Source: Halocaridina rubra (lineage: Eukaryota; Arthropoda; Malacostraca; Decapoda; Atyidae). Taken from it: 64,000 nt of DNA. The notes beneath the pieces were generated by a model. That model did no database searches. It had not been told where the DNA came from and was given only the letters and a program-made list of their open reading frames with translations. The first letter of the stretch is position 1; the number at the start of each line of letters is the position of its first letter. Below are positions 20,458 through 30,614 of this stretch, in pieces. The position numbers and the translations under genes are program-made. The DNA lies in contig JAXCGZ010015116.1 of the NCBI GenBank assembly GCA_037179515.1, forward strand, positions 1-64,000. The letters run 5' to 3'.

Positions 20458-22858
20458 GTGATTACCTAATTGTGATTACCTAATTGTGTTTACGGGAAAG
20501 AGCCCAAAGCTCGTATCTTCCCGTCTCCTGATCGGTTCCATTTTATACTTAGTCATACTTATTATACCTGTCCTTAAAACTATGGATTGAGATAGCATTA
20601 ACTACCTCCTCGCTTAGCGAATTCCAATTATCAACTACTCTTACACTGAAAAAGTATTTCCTTACATCCTGCGAAGAAGTTTTCTTACGAAGCTTCAAAC
20701 TATGACCTCTAGTTCTAGAGCCAGCCATATCAAAATATCGATCCCTATCCACTCTATCATAACCATGAAGGAATTTAAAGACTGTCACCATATCTCCCCT
20801 CACTCTTCTAGCTTCGAGTGATGGTAAATCTAATTCCCTCAGCCTCTCATCATAACTGAGATTGCGTATTTCTGGCACCAGTTTCGTGGCATGTCTTTGA
20901 ACTTTTTCAAGCTTAGCTATGTGCTTTTTCAAGTGCGGATTCCAAAAGGGGGCTGCATATTCGAGTTTTGGCCTCACATAGGTTACATAAATATTTCTGA
21001 ACATTTCCTTGTCCATGTGCCTGAAGGCTACCCTTACATTTGATAAGAATGCATATGCTGCCCTTACTATGCCATTTATATGTATTTCTGGAGACAAATC
21101 TGCCAGTATGTTTACTCCTAGATCTCTCTCATTTTCTGTCTCTTGAAGTTGTACTCCAGCCACTGAGTAGTCAAGCTTGGGCCTTCTTGCACTTGTACCC
21201 ATTCTCATTACCATACATTTTGAAGTATTGAATTTCATTAGCCACTTTTCTGACCACTCATGCAGATTATTTAGATCCTCCTGAAGTTCTCTACCATTGT
21301 TCTCGTTTTTTACTTTCTTCACAATCTTTGCATCATCTGCAAACATATTCATGAATGAATTTACACACTCTGGTAGGTCATTTACATATACAAGGAACAA
21401 AAGTGGCCCTAAAACTGAACCCTGTGGAACTCCACTACTAACTCTTCTCCATTCAGACACTGAGTGTCTTACTCTAACCCTCTGTTCCCTTCCTTCTAAG
21501 TAAGTTTTTATCCATTCCAAAACATTTCCACCTATTCTAGCCATTGATTGCAGCTTCCTAATAAGTCTCCCATGTGGAACAGTGTCAAACGCTTTCTGGA
21601 AGTCTAGGAATATGCAATCTGCCCAGCCCTCTCTTTCCTGTAAGATTTGGCTTACCTCATCATAAAATTCTAATAAGTTTGTTACTGTTGATCTACCTTC
21701 TCTGAAGCCATGTTGCCTCACTGACAAAAAGTTGAAGAATTCCAAGTGAAGAGAGATATGTTTCCTTAGTAGTTTCTCCATAACTTTGCAAACTATGCTG
21801 GTCAAGGAAACTGGTCTATAGTTCAGAGCCGTATCCCTCCTTCCCTTTTTGAAGATAGGTATCATGTTTGCTTGTTTCCAGCATCTTGGAATCTCCCCCG
21901 ACTCCAGTGACTCCTTAAATTTGATACTTAGTGCCACTGATATTGTGTTTGCGCATTTTTTAAGCACATGAGGGGATATGTCATCAGGACCTGTAGCTTT
22001 ATGAACATCTAAATCCATCAGCGCTTTGCATACCTCTGTGGCTGTAAGGTTGATGTTCTCTAATACCGGCCCTTGAGCTTCTATCACTGCAATCTGAGGG
22101 GGTGGGGTATTTTCTACTGTAAATACTGACTGAAACTCCTTGTTCAATTCTTTACAGATCTCTTCATCCGTCTCAGTGATGCTTCCATCCGCTCTCTTTA
22201 GCCTTAAAACCTGTTCTTTTACCTTCAGTTTTCCTCTGATAAAGCTGTGGAAAAGCTTGGGATTTTCTTTAGCCTTCATGGTGATGTCCCTCTCATAGTC
22301 TCTCTCTGCCTCTCTCCTTTTACTTAGGTAGTCATTTCTTGCTCTTTTGTAGGTTTGCCAGGCATTTATGTTTTTTCTCCTCCTATACCTTTTCCAGCAT
22401 TTGTCTCTCCACTCCTTAGCTCTTTTACACCCATTATCAAACCATTTCTCTCTGGCATGAATTACACCTACTTTGGTGACAGGTATGCAGCAATCTACTA
22501 TCTTCCCATATTTCTCACAAAAGATGTCATACATTTCTTGTACAGATTTGTTGTAAAATAAGGTTCTCCAGTCAATAACTGCAAAAAGCTCATTCATTTT
22601 GATGTAATCTCCTTTCGGATAGTTCTTTCTCATGTCCTCAGTGCCTCTACTCTCAGGAAGAATATCTTCAATGATATACTCCATCAACAACACACAGTGG
22701 TCACTCTTTCCAATTGGTGGTTCATGCTCAATTTTTTCAATATCCAACACATTATCTGTGCACACTAGATCAAGTAGTGATGGCTCATCCCCACCCCTGG
22801 CCCTTGTTGGTTCCATTACATGTTGGTGTAGGAAATTCCCTTGTACACAATCTAGGAA
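20458..22858 (-). mobile_element. CR1-like LINE copy D, 5'-truncated in the endonuclease
   Basis: The minus-strand 3' end has two 14-bp tail repeats at 20458-20488 and the intact-form stem-loop. Homology continues without a break through RT into the second half of the endonuclease and stops at AATCTAGGAA (about 22858). It then meets an oppositely oriented piece of CR1 5' UTR. Confidence 0.88.
20549..22816 (-). CDS. CR1 ORF2 fragment, 755 open codons (half endonuclease plus complete RT)
   Basis: There are no stops or frameshifts from the truncated endonuclease to the natural end. The endonuclease part keeps PSLLDLVCTDN and GKSDHCVLLMEY (SDH motif) but lacks the Asn, Glu and Asp/Asn motifs. 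The linker contains CWKRYRRRKNINAWQTYKRA. RT carries KATGPDDISP, NYRPVSLTSIVCKVMEKLL, FLDFQKAFDTVPHGR, GVPQGSVLGPLL, FADDAKIVKKV and the C-terminal domain. All RT catalytic residues are present. It is an incomplete copy but a young one, and the best guide here to the RT consensus. Confidence 0.85.
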   Translation of the reverse strand: MEPTRARGGDEPSLLDLVCTDNVLDIEKIEHEPPIGKSDHCVLLMEYIIEDILPESRGTEDMRKNYPKGDYIKMNELFAVIDWRTLFYNKSVQEMYDIFCEKYGKIVDCCIPVTKVGVIHAREKWFDNGCKRAKEWRDKCWKRYRRRKNINAWQTYKRARNDYLSKRREAERDYERDITMKAKENPKLFHSFIRGKLKVKEQVLRLKRADGSITETDEEICKELNKEFQSVFTVENTPPPQIAVIEAQGPVLENINLTATEVCKALMDLDVHKATGPDDISPHVLKKCANTISVALSIKFKESLESGEIPRCWKQANMIPIFKKGRRDTALNYRPVSLTSIVCKVMEKLLRKHISLHLEFFNFLSVRQHGFREGRSTVTNLLEFYDEVSQILQEREGWADCIFLDFQKAFDTVPHGRLIRKLQSMARIGGNVLEWIKTYLEGREQRVRVRHSVSEWRRVSSGVPQGSVLGPLLFLVYVNDLPECVNSFMNMFADDAKIVKKVKNENNGRELQEDLNNLHEWSEKWLMKFNTSKCMVMRMGTSARRPKLDYSVAGVQLQETENERDLGVNILADLSPEIHINGIVRAAYAFLSNVRVAFRHMDKEMFRNIYVTYVRPKLEYAAPFWNPHLKKHIAKLEKVQRHATKLVPEIRNLSYDERLRELDLPSLEARRVRGDMVTVFKFLHGYDRVDRDRYFDMAGSRTRGHSLKLRKKTSSQDVRKYFFSVRVVDNWNSLSEEVVNAISIHSFKDRYNKYD

Positions 22859-22867
22859 CTCTGCATA

Positions 22868-22955
22868 AGAAAACTTGTGTGTTACCAGAAAAGAGATGAA
22901 ATGAGTAACTAAATAGTACTCATATGAAGATTTAGGAATTCTGTGTGAAGCTTAA
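22868..22955 (+). mobile_element. CR1 5' UTR fragment in sense orientation, ending at TTAA
   Basis: GTGTGTTACCAGAAA and AATTCTGTGTGAAGC match the 5' UTR of CR1-F (26466 onward) and, in reverse, CR1-E (31975-32055). It ends at TTAA (22952-22955), exactly where a piggyBac-like terminus begins. The corresponding empty site is seen in CR1-E as AAGCTTAAATAAAAG on the complementary strand. Confidence 0.65.
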
Positions 22956-23072
22956 CCCTTCGTTGGCCACGTGGGGTGTTTTAGCACCCCAATTTTTTTT
23001 AAGTACAGATATATCCTAATTGGCAACTCGTATCTTTTGCTCCATCCCAGTATTTTCATGATCCAATGAAGG
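22956..23072 (+). mobile_element. piggyBac-like left terminus inserted at TTAA in CR1 5' UTR
   Basis: Directly after TTAA the sequence begins CCCTTCGTTGGCCACGTGGG, with a small hairpin GGGGTG-TTTTAG-CACCCC just inside. CCCT next to TTAA is typical of piggyBac termini. The right terminus in the array (ending CATGACTAACGAAGAG before TTAA) is its inverted counterpart. The fragment is cut at about 23072 by the tail of CR1-E. Confidence 0.65.
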
Positions 23073-25698
23073 TATTTACCTAAATTGTATTTACCTAATT
23101 GTGTTTACGGGAAAAAGCCCAAAGCTCGTATCTTCATTCTCCTGATCGGTTCCATTTTATACTTAGTGATACTTATCATACCTGTCTTTAAAACTATGGA
23201 TTGAGATAGCATTAACTACCTCCTTGCTTAGCGAATTCCAATTATTAACTACTCTTACACTGAAAAAGTATTTCCTTACATCCTGCAAAGAAGTTTTCTT
23301 ACGAAGCTTCAAACTATGACCTCTAGTTCTAAAGCCAGCCATATCAAAATATTGATCCCTATCCACTCTACCATAACCATGAAGGAATTTAAAGACTGTC
23401 ACCATATCCCCCCTCAATCTTCTAGCTTCGAGTGATGGTAAGTCTAATTCCCTCAGCCTCTCATCATAACTGAGATTGCGTATTTCTGGCACCAGTTTCG
23501 TGGCATGTCTTTTAACTTTTTCAAGCTTAGCTATGTGCCTTTTCAAGTGTGGATTCCAAAAGGGGGCTGCATATTCATGTTTTGGCCTCACATAGGTTAC
23601 ATAAATATTTCTGACATTTCCTTGTCCATGTGCCTGAAGGCTACCCATACATTTGATAAGAATGCATGTGCTGCCCTTACTATGCCATTTATATGTATTT
23701 CTGGAGACAAATCTACCAGTATGTTTACTCCTAGATCTCTCTCATTTTCTCTTGAAGTTGTACTCCATCCACCGAGTAGTCAAGCTTGGGCCTTCTTGCA
23801 CTTGTACCCATTCTCATTACCTTACATTTTGAAGTATTGAATTTCATTAGCCACTTTTCTGACCACTCATGCAGACTATTTAGATCCTCCTGAAGTTCTC
23901 TACTATTGTTCTCGTTTTTTACTTTCTTCACAATCTTTGCATCATCTGCAAACATATTCATGATTGAATTTACAGCCTCTGGTAGGTCATTTACATATAC
24001 AAGGAACAAAAGTGGCCCTAAAACTGAACCCTGTGGAACTCCACTACTGACTCTTCTCCATTCAGACATTGAGTGTCATACTCTAACCCTCTGTTCCCTT
24101 CCTTCTAAGTAAGTTTTTATCCATTCCAAGATATTTCCACCTATTCTAGCCATTGCTTACAGCTTCCTAATAAGTCTCCCAGCCCTCTCTTTCCTGTAAG
24201 ATTCGCCTTACCTCATCATAAAATTCTAATAAGCTTGGTACTGTTGATCTACCTTCTCTGAAGCCATGTTGCCTCACTGACAAAAAGTTGAAGAATTCCA
24301 AGTGAAGAGAGATATGTTTCCTTAGTAGTTTCTCCATAACTTTGCAAACTATGCTGGTCAAGGAAACTGGTCTATGGTTCAGAGCCGTATCCCCCCTTCC
24401 CTTTTTGAAGATAGGTATCACATTTGCTTGTTTCCAGCATCTTGGAATCTCCCCTGACTCCAGTGACTTTTTAAATATGATACTTAGTGCCACTGATATT
24501 GAGTTTGCGCATTTTTTAAGTACATGAGGGGATATGTCATCAGGACCTGTAGCTTTATGAACATCTAAATCCATCAGCGCTCAGCATACCTCTGTGGCTG
24601 TAAGGTTGATGTTCTCTAATACCGGCCTTTGAGCTTCTATCTCTGCAATCTGAGGGGGTGGGGTATTTTCTAGTGTAAATACTGACTGAAACTCCTTGTT
24701 CAATTCTTTGCAGATCTATTCATCAGTCTCAGTGATGCTTCCATCCTCCCTCTTTAGCTTTAAAACCTGTTCTTTTACCTTCAGTTTTCCTCTGATAAAG
24801 CTGTGGAAAAGCTTGGGATTTTCTTTAGCCTTCATGGTGATGTCCCTCTCATAGTCTCTCTCTGCCTCTCTCCTTTTACTTAGGTAGTCATTTCTTGCTC
24901 TTTTGTAGGTTTGCCAGGCATTTATGTTTTTTCTCCTCCTATACCTTTTCCAGCATTTGTCTCTCCACTCCTTACCTCTTTCACACTCATTATCAAACCA
25001 TTTCTCTCTGGCATGAATTACACCTACTTTGGTGACAGGTATGCAACAATCTACTATCTTCCCATATTTCTCACAAAAGATGTCATACATTTCTTGTACA
25101 GATTTGTTGTAAAATAAGGTTCTCCAGTCAATAACTGCAAAAAGCTCATTCATTTTGATGTAATCTCCTTTCGGATAGTTCCTCCTCATGCCCTCAGTGC
25201 CTCTACTTTCAGGCAGAATATTTTCAATGATATACTCCATCAACAACACACAGAGGTCACTCTCTCCAATTGTTGGTTCATACTCAATTTTTTCAATATC
25301 CAACACATTATCTGTGAATACTAGATCAAGTAGTGATGGCTCATCCCCATCCATGGCCCTCGTTGGTTCCATTACATGTTGGTGTAGGAAATTCCCTTGT
25401 ACGCAATCTAGGAATCTGGCCCCGAATGAGTCCTCACCACTGTGTTGGTCAAGATTTATCCAATCTATCTCTCTATGATTAAAATCTCTCATTATCAAAA
25501 TCCTACATTTTCTCTCCCGTTCCATGTTAACAACTGAGTTTATGACTTCAATAGTACCTATATGACTTTCCTCATAAACTTCTAGCCTATTCTGGTTCCT
25601 TGGTGGGTTATATACAACAGTTATTATTATGCTCTCTGACCCAGTGTTTATGTGAGCAACAAGAAATCCTTGAACTCACTTTCTCTAGCCAAGTTTAT
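23073..25698 (-). mobile_element. CR1-like LINE copy E, 3' half (other half at 30646-32396)
   Basis: The antisense copy has imperfect tail repeats at 23073-23105 and then the 3' UTR form with TCTTCATTCTCC, meaning the lost-stem variant. RT and part of the endonuclease follow, up to about 25698 (AAGTTTAT). The consensus continues, after a gap of about 47 bases, at 30646. I therefore read 23073-25698 and 30646-32396 as one element split by CR1-F. Confidence 0.8.
23163..25690 (-). pseudogene. Broken ORF2 of CR1-E (endonuclease half and RT)
   Basis: Open pieces at 23163-23648 (C-terminal domain), 23731-24069 (GVPQGSVLGPLL and FADDAKIVKKV), 24167-24574 (KATGPDDISP to GFREGRS) and 24716-25525 (endonuclease with MRDFNHREIDW and linker) line up as one ORF2. 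A deletion at about 24180 removes the RT motif A region (AFDTVPHGR). Further small indels lie near 23620 and 23755, and there is a stop near 24717. It is inactive. Confidence 0.85.
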
Positions 25699-26522
25699 AC
25701 TCACACACCGCGCGTTCAGTGACACACGGAATTGCTCCTCTTAAATTTTTAACTGTTTCGAGTGACTAAGTGCTTAGTGGAAAACTTTACCATAATTTCC
25801 ATAAATCTGAAATCCTGCAGAGTATTGTGAGTACAAAAACTTATATTTGTTGTAAGACGAGACTGTTCATATTAAAGGAAAAAAATTGAGAACTTTTTCG
25901 TGAGGGAGAGAGAGAAGCTGCCGTCCAGTTCTGCCTTGAGGGAAATCTAGAAGAGTTGCCAGAGTTGGAGCCATCACATCACATTACCTAATTTTTTGTG
26001 TAAACTGGGGAAAGCTCTTAAGCCGTTTACCTGATCCTGTGGTTCTATATATTGTTAAAATCAGTATCCTTCCCATTTATATTAACTAGTTAGTTAGTTT
26101 GATACACGAAAAAATTGAATAATAAAAGAAAAAAAAATTACCAATACCCACCTGTCAACAGTACTGAGTTAAGTTGCCAAGTAGTACAGCAGTCTTATTT
26201 TCTTCATTTTTTTTTTTTTTTGCTTTTCTTTTAGCTTTCTCTTTTACTATTTTGTTATTTTGTATATATATTGAGTTAAATGTAAAGTCTAATCCCGTGA
26301 TAACATATCTTGGTTAGCAAGTCAGTTTATCAGTTAGGAAGAATATATAACAGAAACAGGTGGGTGCCACCTCAAACACAAATTCGAATTTTCCTTCAGG
26401 TTTGACTTTTGTTTTTCTTTTTCTTTTTATACTTAAATTACCATGGTCAAGTTTTTAAGTTAAGATGTGTGTTACCAGAAAGGAGACAAACTGAGTCACT
26501 AAATAGCACTTATATGGAGATA

Positions 26523-26558
<36 letters not shown>

Positions 26559-26649
26559 CGTGTGAAGCTAAATTAGAAGTTTTTCTCTTTTCTTTTTTTT
26601 TCCTCTTTCTCGTCTTCTTTCTATATTCTGTGAGAGGGAGAACATAAAA
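25699..26649 (+). promoter_or_regulatory. 5' UTR of CR1-F
   Basis: The part from about 26107 to 26649 is shared with CR1-E (to 32396), so it belongs to the element. The first ~410 bp are seen only here and could be the true 5' end or flanking DNA. TCAGT, an arthropod initiator-like motif, occurs at 25716-25720. The shared part contains the TTAA in GTGAAGC(T)TAA used by the piggyBac insertions, an A-run (26525-26556) and a T/C-rich tract just before the ORF1 ATG. Confidence 0.5.
26525..26556 (+). repeat. Poly(A) run in CR1-F 5' UTR
   Basis: About 32 consecutive A residues lie in the 5' UTR at a place where CR1-E has only a short AT-rich stretch. Expansion by slippage is the simplest reading. 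Confidence 0.8.
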
Positions 26650-27728
26650 ATGAAGCCATCTCTGTCCCAAACCTCTCCCACCCATGGGTCGGGAGAAGGG
26701 GTAGTCATCAGAGGACTTAAACAGAGAATCAAGAAGTTAGAGGAAATGGTTATAAGCCTTGATGATAAAATTCGGAATATGGATGGAGAAATGAAAGAGA
26801 ATGAAACACTCAGAGAACAAATAAGATCTTTGGAGGAAGCAAATAAAGCACAAGGGCAGGAGAGAAAGGAACTAGAAAAAAGAATAAAGAAGCTGGAAGG
26901 GGAAAAGAGTCAACTAGAATCTAGAATTTCTAAACAAGAAGATAAAAACAAACAGCTGAATGACAACCTAAAGGAATTAGATGTTAGTTCACTGCTCTCT
27001 TCTGAGAGAGACGAGATTGCTGCTTGGAATGTTCAGATTAAGGAAAACATTGAACAGTTCAGAAAAGAGTTCCAGGAGCTGAATATGGAAAATGATGCCA
27101 TGAAAACGTCCTTTGCTGATGCACTAAAGGGAAATGTGGCAGTAAAAGAGGCTGTAAAGGTGGTGGCACTGGAAAACATACAAACAGTTGACTATAAAGA
27201 GACAGTAATCGAAAAAATGAAAGACGTTGTGATGGAAAGGGCAAACCCACTCATCAGACAGGCACTTGATAAGGAGAAGACAGTGGTAATCTCAGGCATA
27301 AGTGAATCCCAGGAGCCAACATGGCAGGGGAGACTTGAAGAAAATAAAGCTAGCATTGTAGACCTGATAAGAAAGCTTGGAGTAGTATGTGGTCCTGAGG
27401 ATATTGTAAACATACACCAACTAGGTAAATATTCGAGGGAAGGAAAGCCGAGACCAACAAAAGTAACCTTTGAGAGAGGGGAAACATGTAGGGAAATATT
27501 GTTGAGAAAAAAAGTCTAAAAGACCTTCAAGAATGCAAAGAAGTGTTCATTAGACGATACAGAACACAGGATGAGATGGGAAAGATCAAAAACTTGTTGC
27601 AAGAGGCAAGAAGGTTAAATGATGAAAGAAATGAAGAAGAGAAGAAAAATTTTTGTTACAGAATACTTCCAGACAAAGGGGAGATAAAGAAGATAATGAT
27701 AGAAGATCAGGGGATGGGGCCTCATTAA
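26650..27728 (+). pseudogene. CR1-F ORF1: coiled-coil and RNA-binding-like protein, one frameshift
   Basis: The ATG at 26650 follows the conserved T/C-rich leader. Residues about 20-110 form a heptad-rich coiled coil (LKQRIKKLEEMVISLDDKI onward). A second charged helical region follows. Residues about 215-289 (TVVISGISESQEP, DIVNIHQLGK, RPTKVTFERGETCREILL) resemble the RRM-like and C-terminal parts of LINE ORF1 proteins, which trimerise and bind RNA. The frame ends early at 27519 because of an indel in the A-run at about 27510. In the +1 continuation it runs to GEIKKIMIEDQGMGPH at 27728, for a repaired length near 360 residues. The last part overlaps ORF2. Confidence 0.75.
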
Positions 27729-30553
27729 GATTGTTATACACAAATGCTGATGGATTAGCTGGTAAGGCAGTAGAATTAAAAGATAGGATTCACAACAGTA
27801 AGGCAGATATAGTAGCAATTACAGAGACTAAGTTGAGTGAGGACATAAACAGTGTCACAGTTTTTCCTAAGGGCTTCAGAATACTAAGGGTTGAAAGATC
27901 TGAGAGGACTGGTGGAGGGATAGCACTGCTCATAAGTGAGAGGATTCAAGTTGAAGAAATAAACTTGGCTATAGAAAGTGAGTTCAGGGAATTTCTTGTT
28001 GCTCGCATAAATACTGGGTCAGAGAGCATTATAATAACTGTTGTATACAACCCACCAAGGAACCAAAATAGGCTTGAAATTTATGAGGAAAGTCATATAG
28101 GTACTATTGAAGCCATAAACTCAGCTGTTAACATGGCACGGGAGAAAAAATGTAGGATTTTGATTATGGGAGACTTTAATCATAAAGAGATAGATTGGAT
28201 AAATCTTGACCCACACAGTGGTGAGGACTCATTTGGGGCAAGATTCCTAGATTGCGTACAAGGGAATTTCCTACACCAACATGTAATGGAACCAACAAGA
28301 GCCAGGGGTGGGGATGAGCCATCACTACTTGATCTAGTGTTCACAGATAATGTGTTGGATATTGAAAATATTGAGTATGAACCACCAATTGGAAAGAGTG
28401 ACCACTGTGTGTTGTTGATGGAGTATATCATTGAAGACATTCTTCCTGAGAGTAGAGGCACTGAGGACATGAGGAGGAACTATCCGAAAGGAGATTACAT
28501 CAAAATGAATGAGCTTTTTGCAGTTATTGACTGGAGAACCTTATTTTACAACAAATCTGTACAAGAAATGTATGACATCTTTTGTGAGAAATATGGGAAG
28601 ATAGTAGATTGCTGCATACCTGTCACCAAAGTAGGTGTAATTCATGCCAGAGAGAAATGGTTCGATAATGGGTGTAAAAGAGCTAAGGAGTGGAGAGACA
28701 AATGCTGGAAAAGGTATAGGAGGAGAAAAAACATAAATGCCTGGCAAACCTACAAAAGAGCAAGAAATGACTACCTAAGTAAAAGGAGAGAGGCAGAGAG
28801 AGATTATGAGAGGGACATCACCAGGAAGGCTAAAGAAAATCCCAAGCTTTTCCACAGCTTTATCAGAGGAAAACTGAAGGTAAAAGAACAGGTTTTAAGG
28901 CTAAAGAGAGCGGATGGAAGCATCACTGAGACGGACGAAGAGATCTGCAAAGAATTGAACAAGGAGTTTCAGTCAGTATTTACGGTAGAAAATACCCCAC
29001 CCCCTCAGATTGCAGTGATAGAAGCTCAAGGGCCGGTATTAGAGAACATCAACCTTACAGCCACAGAGGTATGCAAAGCGCTGATGGATTTAGATGTTCA
29101 TAAAGCTACAGGTCCTGATGACATATCCCCTCATGTGCTTAAAAAATGCGCAAACACAATATCAGTGGCACTAAGTATCATATTTAAGGAGTCACTGGAG
29201 TCGGGGGAGATTCCAAGATGCTGGAAACAAGCAAATGTGATACCTATCTCCAAAAAGGGAAGGAGGGATACGGCTCTGAACTATAGACCAGTTTCCTTGA
29301 CCAGCATAGTTTGCAAACTTATGGAGAAACTACTAAGGAAACATATCTCTCTTCACTTGGAATCCTTCAACTTTTTGTCAGTGAGGCAACATGGCTTCAG
29401 AGAAGGAAGATCAACAGTAACAAACTTATTAGAATTTTATGATGAGGTAAGCCAAATCTTACAGGAAAGAGAGGGCTGGGCAGATTGCATATTCCTAGAC
29501 TTCCAGAAAGCGTTTGACACTGTTCCACATGGGAGACTTATTAGGAAGCTGCAATCAATGGCTAGAATAGGTGGAAATGTCTTGGAATGGATAAAAACTT
29601 ACTTAGAAGGAAGGGAACAGAGGGTTAGAGTAAGACACTCAGTGTCTGAATGGAGAAGAGTTAGTAGTGGAGTTCCACAGGGTTCAGTTTTATGGCCACT
29701 TTTGTTCCTTGTATATGTAAATGACCTACCAGAGTGTGTAAATTCATTCATGAATATGTTTGCAGATGATGCAAAGATTGTGAAGAAAGTAAAAAACGAG
29801 AACAATGGTAGAGAACTTCAGGAGGATCTAAATAATCTGCATGAGTGGTCAGAAAAGTGGCTAATGAAATTCAATACCTCAAAATGTAAGGTAATGAGAA
29901 TGGGTACAAGTGCAAGAAGGCCCAAGCTTGACTACTCGGTGGCTGGAGTACAACTTCAAGAGACAGAAAATGAGAGAGATCTAGGAGTAAACATACTGGC
30001 AGATTTGTCTCCAGAAATACATATAAATGGCGTAGTAAGGGCAGCATATGCATTCTTATCAAATGTAAGGGTAGCCTTCAGGCACATGGACAAGGAAATG
30101 TTCAGAAATATTTATGTAACCTATGTGAGGCCAAAACTCGAATATGCAGCCCCCTTTTGGAATCCGCACTTGAAAAAGCACATAGCTAAGCTTGAAAAAG
30201 GTCAAAGACATGCCACGAAACTGGTGCCAGAAATACGCAATCTCGGTTATGATGAGAGGCTGAGGGAATTAGACTTGCCATCACTCGAAGCTAGAAGAGT
30301 AAGGGGGGATATGGTGACAGTCTTTAAATTCCTTCATGGTTATGATAGAGTGGATAGGGATCGATATTTCGATATGGCTGGCTCTAGAACTAGAGGTCAT
30401 AGTTTGAAGCTTCGTAAGAAAACTTGTTTGCAGGATGTAAGGAAATACTTTTTCAGTGTAAGAGTAGTTGATAATTGGAATTGGCTAAGCGAGGAGGTAG
30501 TTAATGCTATCTCAATCCATAGTTTTAAGGACAGGTACGATAAGTATCACTAA
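27635..30553 (+). CDS. CR1-F ORF2: APE endonuclease plus reverse transcriptase
   Basis: Open from 27635; the readable protein is about 966 residues counted from 27653. Endonuclease residues are Asn31 (LLYTNADG), Glu58 (ITETKLSE), GDFNHKEIDW and GKSDHCVLL. RT has KATGPDDISP, NYRPVSLTSIV, Asp616 in FLDFQKAFD (motif A), SSGVPQGSVL (motif B) and Asp705/706 in FADD (motif C). A C-terminal domain ends SFKDRYDKYH. The role is nicking of target DNA and target-primed reverse transcription. No in-frame ATG precedes the endonuclease, and the frame overlaps ORF1 by ~90 nt. Differences from the other copies that may harm activity are G681W just after motif B and F-to-S in VIPISKKG. Confidence 0.88.
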   Translation, partial: RREEKFLLQNTSRQRGDKEDNDRRSGDGASLRLLYTNADGLAGKAVELKDRIHNSKADIVAITETKLSEDINSVTVFPKGFRILRVERSERTGGGIALLISERIQVEEINLAIESEFREFLVARINTGSESIIITVVYNPPRNQNRLEIYEESHIGTIEAINSAVNMAREKKCRILIMGDFNHKEIDWINLDPHSGEDSFGARFLDCVQGNFLHQHVMEPTRARGGDEPSLLDLVFTDNVLDIENIEYEPPIGKSDHCVLLMEYIIEDILPESRGTEDMRRNYPKGDYIKMNELFAVIDWRTLFYNKSVQEMYDIFCEKYGKIVDCCIPVTKVGVIHAREKWFDNGCKRAKEWRDKCWKRYRRRKNINAWQTYKRARNDYLSKRREAERDYERDITRKAKENPKLFHSFIRGKLKVKEQVLRLKRADGSITETDEEICKELNKEFQSVFTVENTPPPQIAVIEAQGPVLENINLTATEVCKALMDLDVHKATGPDDISPHVLKKCANTISVALSIIFKESLESGEIPRCWKQANVIPISKKGRRDTALNYRPVSLTSIVCKLMEKLLRKHISLHLESFNFLSVRQHGFREGRSTVTNLLEFYDEVSQILQEREGWADCIFLDFQKAFDTVPHGRLIRKLQSMARIGGNVLEWIKTYLEGREQRVRVRHSVSEWRRVSSGVPQGSVLWPLLFLVYVNDLPECVNSFMNMFADDAKIVKKVKNENNGRELQEDLNNLHEWSEKWLMKFNTSKCKVMRMGTSARRPKLDYSVAGVQLQETENERDLGVNILADLSPEIHINGVVRAAYAFLSNVRVAFRHMDKEMFRNIYVTYVRPKLEYAAPFWNPHLKKHIAKLEKGQRHATKLVPEIRNLGYDERLRELDLPSLEARRVRGDMVTVFKFLHGYDRVDRDRYFDMAGSRTRGHSLKLRKKTCLQDVRKYFFSVRVVDNWNWLSEEVVNAISIHSFKDRYDKYH

Positions 30554-30578
30554 GTCTAAAAATGGAACCGATCAGGAG

Positions 30579-30611
30579 ACGGGAAGATACGAGCTTTGGG
30601 CTCTTTCCCGT
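30579..30611 (+). other. 3' UTR stem-loop of CR1-F
   Basis: ACGGGAA (30579-30585) pairs with TTCCCGT (30605-30611), with an inner stem GAGC/GCTC around a TTTGG loop. The element is repeated in nearly every CR1 3' end in the window. In UnaL2/L2-type LINEs a 3' stem-loop is recognised by the RT; that role is inferred here. Copies B, E, I and J have lost the outer stem (AATGAAG in place of ACGGGAAG). Confidence 0.7.
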
Positions 30612-30614
30612 AAA

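Noticed and set aside
29599..29805. A recurrent 68-codon antisense frame (MFSFFTFFTIFASSANIF...) and others of 61-96 codons present in every CR1 copy
   Set aside because: They are the opposite strand of conserved RT and endonuclease sequence and recur only because the LINE recurs.
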